Assembly: GCA_023511875.1 (NCBI GenBank)
Contig: JAIMAQ010000003.1
Coordinates: forward strand, 124,001 to 188,000
Source: Thermoflavifilum sp.
Lineage (GTDB): Bacteria > Bacteroidota > Bacteroidia > Chitinophagales > Chitinophagaceae
DNA: 64,000 nucleotides
Direction of reading: 5' to 3'
Shown: piece after piece, positions 33,871 through 42,581 of the stretch
How positions within the stretch are numbered: position 1 is the first letter of the stretch
How the letters are laid out: each line of letters opens with the position of its first letter
Notes under the pieces: model-generated
The model's input: the letters and a program-made list of their open reading frames with translations, nothing else
What the model was told of the DNA's origin: nothing
The model's database searches: none
Position numbers and translations under genes: made by a program

Positions 33871-35163
33871 TTAAAATCCAACTGTTCCTTCCAACATGAG
33901 TCCATGAAACTGTCCACCATAGTTGATGTTGTTTGTTGGATAATGGTGATAACGTTGATCTACATATTCAGCTTTGAGTAGCACAGTTGGTGCAATATAC
34001 CAGCCCAAAGCTGCCTGTACCCGATCAATTTGCACTGCTTGTGTAAAACCAGGTAATTCACCTTTTACCCAATCATATCTAACTCCAACATAAACATTTT
34101 GCTTGGGGCCAAAATAATAGAGCAAATCACCCACAAGTTGATCGGCTTTTCTGTTGGATGTTTCCGATCCAGTCCTTCCCTGTGCATGTTCATATGTACC
34201 GAAGAAAACCAGTCCTTTATATTGAATGAAAGGATTGATCATCACACTGGTAACATGATTGCTAAACATTGGATTATATTCTCCCGACCAAGCGTTGTCA
34301 GAAACTGTGGCAGAGGTATTTTCCATTACCAGATAATAGCGCGAACCCCCTCGATCACCATGATACAACAGATTACCTGGTGATTTGCGATTGGTATATA
34401 CCGAACCTGTGAGCCGAAAGCGAAAATCGGGTGTAAGCTGCTTATCAAAACCTAACTTTCCATAAATAGCCGGCCCTCGATTAGATGGATTGGTGACTGT
34501 TGTATTTACTTGGCTTCCAGCCACACCAATCATGCCTATCCATCCATTACTCATCACATAAGCTTCTCCACTGATCGCCGTCATGAAAGCATCCATAATG
34601 TAGTTTCCAACAAATGGATTTTGAATGGCTTGCCCGTTATCGGTACGGCGAAAATGCGCATCACCATAATTGATTTCAAAATCACCTACTCTGAAACGTA
34701 CATAATTCATCAGTTGATCAATAACCGAGCTATGCAAAAAGCTAAGTTTATCTATTTGTAAATATCCTCCCTTTACCCAAGTTTCATTGTGATGGCGTGC
34801 CGATAAATAAGTGATTACATTCAATTCGATACCATCGGCCAATTGTGCATCCAGATTCAAGTTGGCCGTTGCAAGATTAAATCCATTACCAATATTGATG
34901 AGTTTGTTTTGATCCACACCGTTGACGATATTGGGCGTAGCCTCGTTGGAATGACGCAGGGCCTGAAATTGTTGTGTAAACCCAGCCCCAATCTTGAGTT
35001 GTAAATGGGTGAAGGTGGCCGTATCATTTTTAGGTGGCTCAAACATGTTCAACCCACGTTTGTCGTATGGTCGCATATTGGGCAATACTTTTTGTGCGTA
35101 CGATGCTTGCATAATTTCTGCAAGAAGGATGAGCATCGCAAAACTCTTGATATACTTTTTCAT
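33871..35163 (-). CDS. outer membrane beta-barrel porin-like protein
   Basis: 430 aa from the ATG at 35163 (MKKYIKSFAM), which begins a Sec signal peptide cut near ASYAQ (residue 24); the track's upstream start overlaps yceI and has no signal. The mature protein alternates aromatic and polar residues in many short strands and ends in Phe (GTVGF), as outer membrane barrels do. It resembles diverged phosphate-selective/DcaP-like porins, but I cannot fix a substrate. It follows yceI by 46 bases and is closed by a terminator. Confidence 0.75.
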   Translation of the reverse strand: MKKYIKSFAMLILLAEIMQASYAQKVLPNMRPYDKRGLNMFEPPKNDTATFTHLQLKIGAGFTQQFQALRHSNEATPNIVNGVDQNKLINIGNGFNLATANLNLDAQLADGIELNVITYLSARHHNETWVKGGYLQIDKLSFLHSSVIDQLMNYVRFRVGDFEINYGDAHFRRTDNGQAIQNPFVGNYIMDAFMTAISGEAYVMSNGWIGMIGVAGSQVNTTVTNPSNRGPAIYGKLGFDKQLTPDFRFRLTGSVYTNRKSPGNLLYHGDRGGSRYYLVMENTSATVSDNAWSGEYNPMFSNHVTSVMINPFIQYKGLVFFGTYEHAQGRTGSETSNRKADQLVGDLLYYFGPKQNVYVGVRYDWVKGELPGFTQAVQIDRVQAALGWYIAPTVLLKAEYVDQRYHHYPTNNINYGGQFHGLMLEGTVGF

Positions 35164-35209
35164 AACATGAAGATTTAATGGTGAAACCATGTGTTTACAT
35201 GTGCATTTA

Positions 35210-35845
35210 TTAGTTATTGAACGATAATCCATCTGTTGAAAACAAATCCACTACAAAATGAATGGTTACCTCTTTACCCGTTTTCATCAATCCCATAAAC
35301 GTTGGAGGTGATACCCGATAGTCGGTCATGTCGATGGGCTTATCTCCACTACACGATAACCTATGGGCATCTACAATCTTACACACTGTATTGACGGTGA
35401 CCAGATGTGTAACTCCAGCAATGGTAAGATTGCCTTTAGCGCTAATCTGGTACGCATTCCCCGTATACTTTACATTCCCTGTGTTGGCTCGAAATTCTAT
35501 TTGCGGATAAGCATCTGCTTTTAAGGCTTTATATGCCTTATTGTCCATTAGTGATCCCTCCGTACTTTTTAAACTACTTACAGGAATGATGAGTGAAAGA
35601 TTGGTGATACCATTAATTTGATGTTGATCATTTTCAGAAAATACTACAGTAAGCTTTACCTCATTTGACTTCATCACCCAGTCGTGTAATGTAGAAGTAC
35701 CCTTAATTTCCACCAAAGAAGTGGGAGAGGCTTTATATAAGCTTTGTGATCTTGCCTTGATGAAAAAGATACCTAGCATAAGTACAACTAATATGATCAT
35801 GGTGAAAATGCCTATCAGCAAGTTTTTTACATATTCTCGTTTCAT
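35210..35845 (-). CDS. YceI family protein with N-terminal membrane anchor
   Basis: 211 aa. One N-terminal hydrophobic segment (about residues 8-28), then a YceI lipocalin-like domain: VEIKGTSTLHDWVMKS near residue 45, PVSSLKS, AYPQIEFRA and GNLTIAGVTH. YceI proteins bind long isoprenoid or lipid-like molecules in the periplasm; some are linked with respiratory quinones, but the ligand here is unknown. First gene of a yceI-porin unit. Two operator copies 23 bp apart lie 92-130 bases upstream. Confidence 0.88.
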   Translation of the reverse strand: MKREYVKNLLIGIFTMIILVVLMLGIFFIKARSQSLYKASPTSLVEIKGTSTLHDWVMKSNEVKLTVVFSENDQHQINGITNLSLIIPVSSLKSTEGSLMDNKAYKALKADAYPQIEFRANTGNVKYTGNAYQISAKGNLTIAGVTHLVTVNTVCKIVDAHRLSCSGDKPIDMTDYRVSPPTFMGLMKTGKEVTIHFVVDLFSTDGLSFNN

Positions 35846-35936
35846 GATTATTGAATTTTGATGTCATACATTTAAGTTGTCGATACAAAATTCGAAACTG
35901 AAATATGCCCAGGCAATGACTTTAGTTATCTTGAAT

Positions 35937-35952
35937 GATGATTTTCGTCAAG
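35937..35952. promoter_or_regulatory. FNR/CRP-like operator, yceI-proximal (degenerate)
   Basis: GATGA-TTTTCG-TCAAG keeps the TGA-N6-TCA core; the right half differs from TCATC in the last two bases. A -7-like GAATTTTG at 35886-35893 lies further downstream than at the other promoters (58.5 bp from the site centre, roughly two helical turns more). Confidence 0.5.
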
Positions 35953-35959
35953 TGTGGGA

Positions 35960-35975
35960 GATGATGTTAATCACC
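35960..35975. promoter_or_regulatory. FNR/CRP-like operator, yceI-distal
   Basis: GATGA-TGTTAA-TCACC, whose complement GGTGATTAACATCATC matches the 16-mer found twice elsewhere at all but two bases. Centred 23 bp from the proximal site, the same pairing as at nirK. Confidence 0.62.
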
Positions 35976-36104
35976 ATTTTGGGGGGTCTTCTTTCTTTGT
36001 CTGGAAAGCCAAGAAAATTCAAGAGTGCAGATATTTTCCAAAAAGGTTTAATTTCGACTGTTTACTTACAGCCTCATCAGATTACGGTGATTATGTCAGC
36101 TGAA

Positions 36105-38270
36105 TTATCTTTTTTTGATAAGCTTGCGTATACGACGAGTGAAACGTTCTAAGCTTTCAATAGGCTGGGGGAAGTGGCCAGCATACATATCATCAACACG
36201 CATAGGCACTTCTCCTTCATGATAAATACGTTGATTGGGATATAGGATGAGAAAATTTTGATGAAGAAAATGTCGATTTAATTTGTCGGCCAAATGATCC
36301 ATGGCGGGTTGATGTGATAACGTTCCCTTTCGACCTGCCACTACCCAGAGCCAATCATCACGGCCAATATCGCGTGCAGCAATTAAGAAATCGTCAACGT
36401 CTTCAAACAACACAAAATTGGGCTTTACAACTGGTTTGCTTTCTTCGAGGAGTTGTAGGATAGGAGTAATACTATCTTTTGGGCAATAAATAAGTGGATT
36501 TGCTCCAATTTCATGGCTAATCCGTTTCAACTTCATTACCCATTGGGTGAATCCAATCTCATATTCTGCATTATGCGGAACTATCACCACAATTTTTTGA
36601 GCTGTATTTAGAGGTAAAGGAAAATTGCAGATGTATACCGATTGCCAAACTTCATTCACTAAACTACCGATAGTGTCGCCCACAATCCATTCCAGCGTAC
36701 GTTTTTTACTACTCCATCCCAATATCAAATCTGTAACCATCAATTCCTTTGTAGCTCGAGCAATTCCGCTTACTGTATTTAAATCAATACGAGTCACCAC
36801 CTGCACTTGATGATTGGTAGCAGCTGCATGCTTTACAGCATCTTCTAACATACGATTGCGCATCAATACTTCTTCGGTTGCCCGATCATTATCTTTCACT
36901 ACCGACAATGCAAATACGGGTTGCTGTTGCGTGGTTGATTTCAACATGAGTGAGAAATCGATGAGCCGTTGAATGGTTTGTGGATTAGAAATCGCCACCA
37001 TAAGTACTTCTCGACTATCTTCAAGCTCAGGTGCTCGTTGTGCTTCAGTTACAGCTAGTTTTTTTCCTGAACGTTCGGTAGCAAATGAAGCTACCATACA
37101 AGTTAAAAGAATCAATATAATGGTTCCATTGAGTATTTGATCGTCTACTAGCCCGATTTTATATCCTGTCAAAATAACGGCTAGGGTAGCAGCTGCATGC
37201 GCACTGGTTAAACCAAATATTACTCCACGTTGATGACGATCATAATGAAATATTTTTTGGGTGAAAAAAGCAGCCAGATATTTGCCTACAAAAGCAGATA
37301 ATGTAAGTAGGATTGCCACCAGCCAAGCTCCCCAACCTTGAAACAAAATTCTCACGTCGACCAACATGCCTACACCAATGAGAAAAAACGGAATAAACAA
37401 AGCATTTCCCACAAATTCTAATCGATTCATCAATGGCGAAGTATGAGGAATAAGCCTATTTAAAGCAAGTCCAGCCATAAAAGCACCAATAATAGCATCT
37501 ATTCCGGCTAGCTCAGCCAAAAAACCCGCTAAAAATACCATCCCTAACACAAACAAGTAATGAGATATCTCATCATCAGGAATGTTGCGAAAAAACCATC
37601 GGCCCACGCGTGGAAAACTGAAAAAAATAACTAAGACAAATAACACAATAGAGATACCCAACTTCATCCAAAAAAAGAGGCCTATACTACCTTCTGTAAA
37701 ACCAGTAATCACTGCCAGAATCAACAACACTAAGGTATCTGTAATGATCGTGGCACCTACGGCAATGGCTACTGCTTCATTGCTGGTTAACCGCAAACGA
37801 CTGGCAATGGGATAAGCTAATAGAGTATGTGTGGAAAACATACTCGATACTAAAATTGAGCTTATCAAATTTAAATGTAACAGATGCGTGCAGACTACTA
37901 AGCCAATCACAAAAGGAAACAAAAAGGTAAAAGCACCAAACAAAATGCTTTTATGTTGATTCTTCTTAAACTCATTTAAATTGAGTTCCAACCCGGCTAA
38001 AAACATAATGTACAATAACCCTACCGTACCAAACAGATTAATGCTATTTCCTTTTTCTAATAAATCCCCTTCTAGAATGCCGAATCCATGATGCCCCAAA
38101 GCAATGCCCGCAAGAATAAGTCCAATGATTCCCGGGATATTGAGCTTCTTCATCAACAAAGGCGCCAATAAAATCACAAAAAGCACAATACAAAACACCA
38201 ACACGGGATCGCGAAAAGGCAACTGAAAGTTTACGGAGATAAAATACATATATGGAAACCGAGAAATCAT
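36105..38270 (-). CDS. CPA2 (Kef-type) cation:proton antiporter with C-terminal stress-protein-like region
   Basis: 721 aa. About 12-13 membrane helices occupy residues 20-400, with family segments LNIPGIIGLILAGIALGH, MFLAGLELNL and LAELAGIDAIIGAFMAGLALNR. The cytoplasmic part from about residue 415 looks like two Usp-type alpha/beta units (EVLMVAISNP and AQKIVVIVPHN start them). It probably exchanges K+ or Na+ for H+. The start may be the second Met (38249). It is on the same strand as yceI, 259 bases upstream of it, but has no copy of the operator in its own upstream region. Confidence 0.88.
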   Translation of the reverse strand: MISRFPYMYFISVNFQLPFRDPVLVFCIVLFVILLAPLLMKKLNIPGIIGLILAGIALGHHGFGILEGDLLEKGNSINLFGTVGLLYIMFLAGLELNLNEFKKNQHKSILFGAFTFLFPFVIGLVVCTHLLHLNLISSILVSSMFSTHTLLAYPIASRLRLTSNEAVAIAVGATIITDTLVLLILAVITGFTEGSIGLFFWMKLGISIVLFVLVIFFSFPRVGRWFFRNIPDDEISHYLFVLGMVFLAGFLAELAGIDAIIGAFMAGLALNRLIPHTSPLMNRLEFVGNALFIPFFLIGVGMLVDVRILFQGWGAWLVAILLTLSAFVGKYLAAFFTQKIFHYDRHQRGVIFGLTSAHAAATLAVILTGYKIGLVDDQILNGTIILILLTCMVASFATERSGKKLAVTEAQRAPELEDSREVLMVAISNPQTIQRLIDFSLMLKSTTQQQPVFALSVVKDNDRATEEVLMRNRMLEDAVKHAAATNHQVQVVTRIDLNTVSGIARATKELMVTDLILGWSSKKRTLEWIVGDTIGSLVNEVWQSVYICNFPLPLNTAQKIVVIVPHNAEYEIGFTQWVMKLKRISHEIGANPLIYCPKDSITPILQLLEESKPVVKPNFVLFEDVDDFLIAARDIGRDDWLWVVAGRKGTLSHQPAMDHLADKLNRHFLHQNFLILYPNQRIYHEGEVPMRVDDMYAGHFPQPIESLERFTRRIRKLIKKR

Positions 38271-38388
38271 ATCTGTCAGGCATGAAATGATTAAGGCTTA
38301 AAAAAGAATATTTTATTTTTGCAAAATAGGAATTTTACTTTATCAAAATTTGTGTAGCAGTGATTTTTCTATGCCGAGGGAAATTGTT

Positions 38389-38396
38389 TATCTTTG
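38389..38396 (+). promoter_or_regulatory. clpS: -7 box of clpS
   Basis: TATCTTTG, exact TAnnTTTG match. Predicted transcription start near 38400, giving a leader of about 26 bases to the clpS ATG. Confidence 0.55.
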
Positions 38397-38425
38397 CTAA
38401 AAACTAATCTCAGTCTGGTTTTATT

Positions 38426-38722
38426 ATGGGAAACCCAGAAACTTCAACACAACCTTTCTACAATTCCATTGACCAACTTTCTCAGATGTTGGAACTCATC
38501 GTTTGGAATGATGATGTGAATACATTCGACTGGGTGATTGAATCTTTAATGGAAGTGTGCCACCATACACTCGAACAAGCCACCCAGTGTGCTTATCTCA
38601 TACATTTTAAAGGTAAATATGCTGTTAAAAAAGGTTCTTATGAACTGTTGCATCCCATGAAAGAAGCACTCGTAGACCGCGGCATACAAGCCACCCTCAA
38701 TACTTGTGGAGAAGAAGTATAA
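38426..38722 (+). CDS. clpS: ATP-dependent Clp protease adaptor ClpS
   Basis: 98 aa. The core is LIVWNDDVNTFDWVIESLM (usual VLLxNDDyTPMEFVv), followed by HHTLEQATQCAYLIHFKGKYAV and the final strand KKGSYELLHPMKEAL. ClpS delivers N-degron substrates to ClpAP. The residues after NDD (VNTFDWV) keep the hydrophobic pocket in altered form, as in other Bacteroidetes. The aldo/keto reductase gene follows nine bases later. Confidence 0.92.
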   Translation: MGNPETSTQPFYNSIDQLSQMLELIVWNDDVNTFDWVIESLMEVCHHTLEQATQCAYLIHFKGKYAVKKGSYELLHPMKEALVDRGIQATLNTCGEEV

Positions 38723-38731
38723 TAAAATTGA

Positions 38732-39733
38732 ATGAGCGATATGGAATATAGAACATTAGGACAAACCGACATTCAACTTTCAGTAGTTACATTTGGCGCA
38801 TGGGCTATAGGCGGCTGGATGTGGGGAGGTACCGATGTGAAGCAAGCCGAAGAAGCTATTCATGCCGCTTATCACGAAGGAATCACTTCATTCGACACGG
38901 CACCCGTTTATGGGCAAGGGTTGAGTGAAGAAATTTTAGGGAAAGCCCTGAAAGCTTATCCTCGCGATCGTGTGCAAATTCTCACCAAATACGGGATGCG
39001 TTGGGACGTAGAAAAAGGCGAATTTGCTTTTTTAAGTAAAGACAACGCTGGCAAAGAGATCAAGATATACAAATACGCCGGCAAGGAAAGCGTAATGAAA
39101 GAATGTGAAGATAGCTTGCACAGGTTGCAAACCGATTATATCGATTTATATCAAATCCATTGGCCAGACAGTACAACGCCCGTTGAAGAAACCATGGAAG
39201 CCGTGCAACGGTTAATTGAACAAGGTAAAGTGCGAGCAGCAGGCGTTTGCAATTATTCGGTAGAACTGATGCAACGTGCCGATGCCGTCATTCAATTGGC
39301 TTCTAACCAGGTACCTTATAGCATGGTTCGACGCGACATAGAACAAGATATAGTGCCTTATTGCCAGGCACATCACCACAGCATCTTGGCCTATAGCCCA
39401 CTGCAACGTGGATTACTTACTGGCAAATATCAACCCGATCATTCCTTTAAAGAAGGCGATACACGACCCGATACTCCATATTTTAAGCCAGAAAATATCC
39501 GCCGAATAAATGCTTTTTTGGAACGTATCCGGCCTATTGCACAAGATAAAGGGGTTACCCTTTCGCAACTGGTGGTGAGATGGACCGTCCAACAACCCGG
39601 CATTACCGTGGCTTTAGTAGGCGCTCGAAATGCACAACAAGCCAAGGAAAACGCTCGAGCAGGTGAGTTTACACTTAGTTCAGAAGAATTACAAAAAATT
39701 GATCAAGAATTATCACAACTTGTTTTAGCTTAG
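38732..39733 (+). CDS. aldo/keto reductase
   Basis: 333 aa TIM-barrel oxidoreductase. The catalytic tetrad can be placed: Asp and Tyr in FDTAPVYGQGLSEE, Lys in LTKYGMRW, and His in YQIHWPD. The NADPH site is LVGARNAQQAKENA near residue 290. Such proteins reduce sugar aldehydes and other carbonyls; the substrate is unknown. It begins nine bases after clpS; the second ATG (38741) also fits the family start. Confidence 0.92.
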   Translation: MSDMEYRTLGQTDIQLSVVTFGAWAIGGWMWGGTDVKQAEEAIHAAYHEGITSFDTAPVYGQGLSEEILGKALKAYPRDRVQILTKYGMRWDVEKGEFAFLSKDNAGKEIKIYKYAGKESVMKECEDSLHRLQTDYIDLYQIHWPDSTTPVEETMEAVQRLIEQGKVRAAGVCNYSVELMQRADAVIQLASNQVPYSMVRRDIEQDIVPYCQAHHHSILAYSPLQRGLLTGKYQPDHSFKEGDTRPDTPYFKPENIRRINAFLERIRPIAQDKGVTLSQLVVRWTVQQPGITVALVGARNAQQAKENARAGEFTLSSEELQKIDQELSQLVLA

Positions 39734-39758
39734 CACATCATCATTTGATTGAATAACA

Positions 39759-40571
39759 ATGATAGGGAAGATGAAACTTGCTGGCGTAGGACTTTGCATG
39801 GTATTGGCCAGTGAAGCTTTTGCTCAACATGCATTTCTGCAACAACAGCTGAGCTATGCCACCGTGCAAATGGCTTATCGAAACAAAGATTCTTTGTTGA
39901 AAGCTGAATTTGCAGCTAAAGGATTGAAATGGCCACCACACTATGTATACATCCGTTCATTTAAATACGATAGCCAATTAGAAGTATGGGTCAAATCCTC
40001 ACCAGCAGATAGTTTTCAGCTGTTTAAAACATATCGTATTTGTGCGCTTTCCGGCACTATGGGCCCCAAACGCATGCAGGGCGATTACCAGGTGCCCGAG
40101 GGATTTTACTATATCAATCATTTTAATCCTAAAAGTAGCTACCATCTTTCGCTTGGACTGAATTATCCCAATACAGCCGATCTGCTTTCGATACATCACA
40201 ACAATGATCCCGGGGGAGACATCTATATTCACGGTAGCTGTGTGTCGCGTGGCTGCATTCCGCTTACCGATAGCCAAATCGAAGAAGTGTATCTGCTAGC
40301 CGTATACGCACACGATGCTGGTCAAGACTTTATTCCTGTGCATATTTTTCCCATCCGCTTTGGCAATCCCCAGTCAGAGGAGTATTTATCGAAGCTCAAA
40401 GACATCAGTCCATCTGCCCAACAACTCTGGCATACTTTGCGAGAAGCCTATCGTTATTTTAACCACACACACCAACTTCCGGTTGTCATGACCGATGCTT
40501 CTGGTCAATATGTAATGGCCTTTCCTACAAAAAATGAATTAGATCTTAGTCAGTCTTCCACCAATGGATAA
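39759..40571 (+). CDS. YafK-like L,D-transpeptidase family protein
   Basis: 270 aa. Signal peptide cut near ASEAFAQ (residue 22). The YkuD-type catalytic motif is IYIHGSCVSRGCIPLT near residue 155, with the Cys nucleophile in RGC and the essential His in IHG. YafK-type enzymes act on peptidoglycan crosslinks or lipoprotein links in the periplasm. The C-terminal 60 residues are outside the catalytic domain. Start at ATG 39759 or 39771. Confidence 0.88.
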   Translation: MIGKMKLAGVGLCMVLASEAFAQHAFLQQQLSYATVQMAYRNKDSLLKAEFAAKGLKWPPHYVYIRSFKYDSQLEVWVKSSPADSFQLFKTYRICALSGTMGPKRMQGDYQVPEGFYYINHFNPKSSYHLSLGLNYPNTADLLSIHHNNDPGGDIYIHGSCVSRGCIPLTDSQIEEVYLLAVYAHDAGQDFIPVHIFPIRFGNPQSEEYLSKLKDISPSAQQLWHTLREAYRYFNHTHQLPVVMTDASGQYVMAFPTKNELDLSQSSTNG

Positions 40572-40736
40572 TCGGGTATGATAGGGGAATTCTATTCTTT
40601 ATGGAGTATTGAGGGATTAGGAGTATTTTGATATAAAATTATCTATTTAACATAATATAAATTATAGGACAAAAATATAGTTTCTTTTTCAGACTCATCC
40701 AATCTATCTGAGCAACTCTTTACCAATCGATTGCCC

Positions 40737-40744
40737 TATATTTG
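40737..40744 (+). promoter_or_regulatory. -7 box of the S8 peptidase gene
   Basis: TATATTTG, exact match to TAnnTTTG, 43 bases before the ATG at 40787, in a 215-base gene-free stretch that shows no other signal. Confidence 0.5.
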
Positions 40745-40786
40745 GCGAATATTTCTCAACAATCACCTATTTAATTTCCTAGTATC

Positions 40787-42514
40787 ATGTCTAACCACCT
40801 GCAAAAGCTCATCGTTTTTCTGGCTTGTTGTTCTATTTTTCCTTCAGCACAGGCCCAATCGTTTAACACGCATCCTCCTCATGGCTGGCAATTGATGGAT
40901 TATGCAACAGACAGCGTATATGGTGCATCGGTCAATAAAGCGTATGCCGAGCTACTTAAAGGGAAAAAAAGTCATCCCGTAATCGTGGCCGTGATCGACG
41001 GCGGATTAGACACCTCCCAGCAAGATTTACGCGGACATATCTGGATTAATCCTGGTGAAATACCCAACAATGGTATTGACGACGATCACAATGGATATGT
41101 CGACGATGTGCATGGTTGGAATTTTATTGGAGGAAAAAATGGCAAAAACATCATCAACGAAAGCAGCGAGGCCGACCGAGAATATTACCGACTCCAGCAG
41201 CTCTTTGGCTCAGTAAGCGATAGCCAACAAGTAAAGAAAAAACTTCTCCCTGAATATCGTTATTGGCTAAAGCTTAAAGCCAGAAGAGAAGCCGATTCGG
41301 CCGATAATGCCGAAACCTATCAAAACCTGTCACGCGTGCTTAATATTTTTGATGAGGTAGACAGTGTCTTGCGAAAAGGCCTGGGCCGCGACACGATCAC
41401 CTTCAAAAGCTTAAAGGGATTTGAGCCCGAAGATTCCGCTTCAGCATGGGCATTAAGCATCGCTTACCGCATCTTCGATCGCATTGGAGATGATGAATCG
41501 CTCGAAGCATATATTGCCGAAGGCAAAGAATATTTGAAACAAACCAAACAAAAGCTCGATGATCTGCACAAAGATCCCAACGCACAACGTCGTGAGATTG
41601 TGGGTGATAATCCTTTTGATATTCACGATCGCAACTATGGTAACAACAATATAGCTACTGGTAATCCTATGCATGGTACTCATGTGGCAGGCATTATCGC
41701 TGCTACCCGCGGAAACGACATAGGTATGGACGGCATTGCCGATAACGTGATCATCATGCCAGTACGTGTAGTTCCCGATGGCGATGAACGCGATAAAGAT
41801 GTGGCATTAGGCATTCGCTACGCAGTAGACAACGGAGCACAAATCATCAACATGAGTTTTGGTAAACCCTATTCTCCACAAAAAAAATGGGTCGACAAAG
41901 CCGTGAAATATGCAGAGCGTAAAGGCGTGTTGCTGGTACATGCAGCAGGTAATGAAAGCAGCGATGATGATACAGTTCCCAATTATCCCAATGCCGACTT
42001 TCTAAACAGCCACAAGCGTGCCTGGAATTTCATCAACGTAGGGGCCAGCACGGCAGGGCCCGATAGCTTGATTGTGGCCAGTTTCTCCAATTACGGCAAA
42101 CGCGAAGTAGATTTATTTGCTCCAGGCGACGAAATTTATTCTACCGTTACCCACAACCAATACGCATCTTATAGCGGAACCAGCATGGCTTCTCCCATGG
42201 TAGCTGGAGTAGCTGCGCTCATCTTAGAATACTATCCCCGACTCACTGCTCGCCAGCTGAAATACGTGATCGAGCACTCGGTAACTACCTTACCCGGCGA
42301 CAGCGTATATATTCCTGGAACCGACAAAAAAACTTTATTTGCCAACCTCTCGCGAACAGGTGGATTATTAAACGCTTATCAAGCGCTTAAATTGGCTGCT
42401 ACACTACATGGAAAAAGACATATTTCTCGCAAACAAGAAAAACGCCTTCAGCAAATTGTAGCCATGATCAAAGCTCAGCAAGGCCAGTCGCCCGACGACG
42501 ATGAAGATGATTGA
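40787..42514 (+). CDS. S8 family serine peptidase (subtilase)
   Basis: 575 aa with a Sec signal peptide (cut near SAQAQ, residue 24). Catalytic triad: Asp71 in VIDGGLDTS, His296 in HGTHVAG and Ser466 in SGTSMASPM. Between Asp and His lies an unusually long charged insert of about 200 residues rich in Asp, Glu and Lys; the stretch NNGIDDDHNGYVDDVHG resembles a calcium-binding loop. No C-terminal secretion domain is present, so it may remain periplasmic or be anchored otherwise. The C-terminus is an acidic tail (DDDEDD). Confidence 0.93.
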   Translation: MSNHLQKLIVFLACCSIFPSAQAQSFNTHPPHGWQLMDYATDSVYGASVNKAYAELLKGKKSHPVIVAVIDGGLDTSQQDLRGHIWINPGEIPNNGIDDDHNGYVDDVHGWNFIGGKNGKNIINESSEADREYYRLQQLFGSVSDSQQVKKKLLPEYRYWLKLKARREADSADNAETYQNLSRVLNIFDEVDSVLRKGLGRDTITFKSLKGFEPEDSASAWALSIAYRIFDRIGDDESLEAYIAEGKEYLKQTKQKLDDLHKDPNAQRREIVGDNPFDIHDRNYGNNNIATGNPMHGTHVAGIIAATRGNDIGMDGIADNVIIMPVRVVPDGDERDKDVALGIRYAVDNGAQIINMSFGKPYSPQKKWVDKAVKYAERKGVLLVHAAGNESSDDDTVPNYPNADFLNSHKRAWNFINVGASTAGPDSLIVASFSNYGKREVDLFAPGDEIYSTVTHNQYASYSGTSMASPMVAGVAALILEYYPRLTARQLKYVIEHSVTTLPGDSVYIPGTDKKTLFANLSRTGGLLNAYQALKLAATLHGKRHISRKQEKRLQQIVAMIKAQQGQSPDDDEDD

Positions 42515-42581
42515 TCTTCTGAGTGAAGTATAGCCGATTTTCAGGATTTTTCAGCTATTGTGCTTTATTTTGCAAACCCTT

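Noticed and set aside
35164-35209. CATGT-GTTT-ACATG inverted repeat between yceI and the porin gene
   Set aside because: A short repeat within an operon gap, without recurrence elsewhere; likely chance.
35877-36152. 91-aa plus-strand ORF between yceI and the antiporter gene
   Set aside because: Starts with TTG, contains both operator sites, overlaps the end of the antiporter gene and shows no domain.
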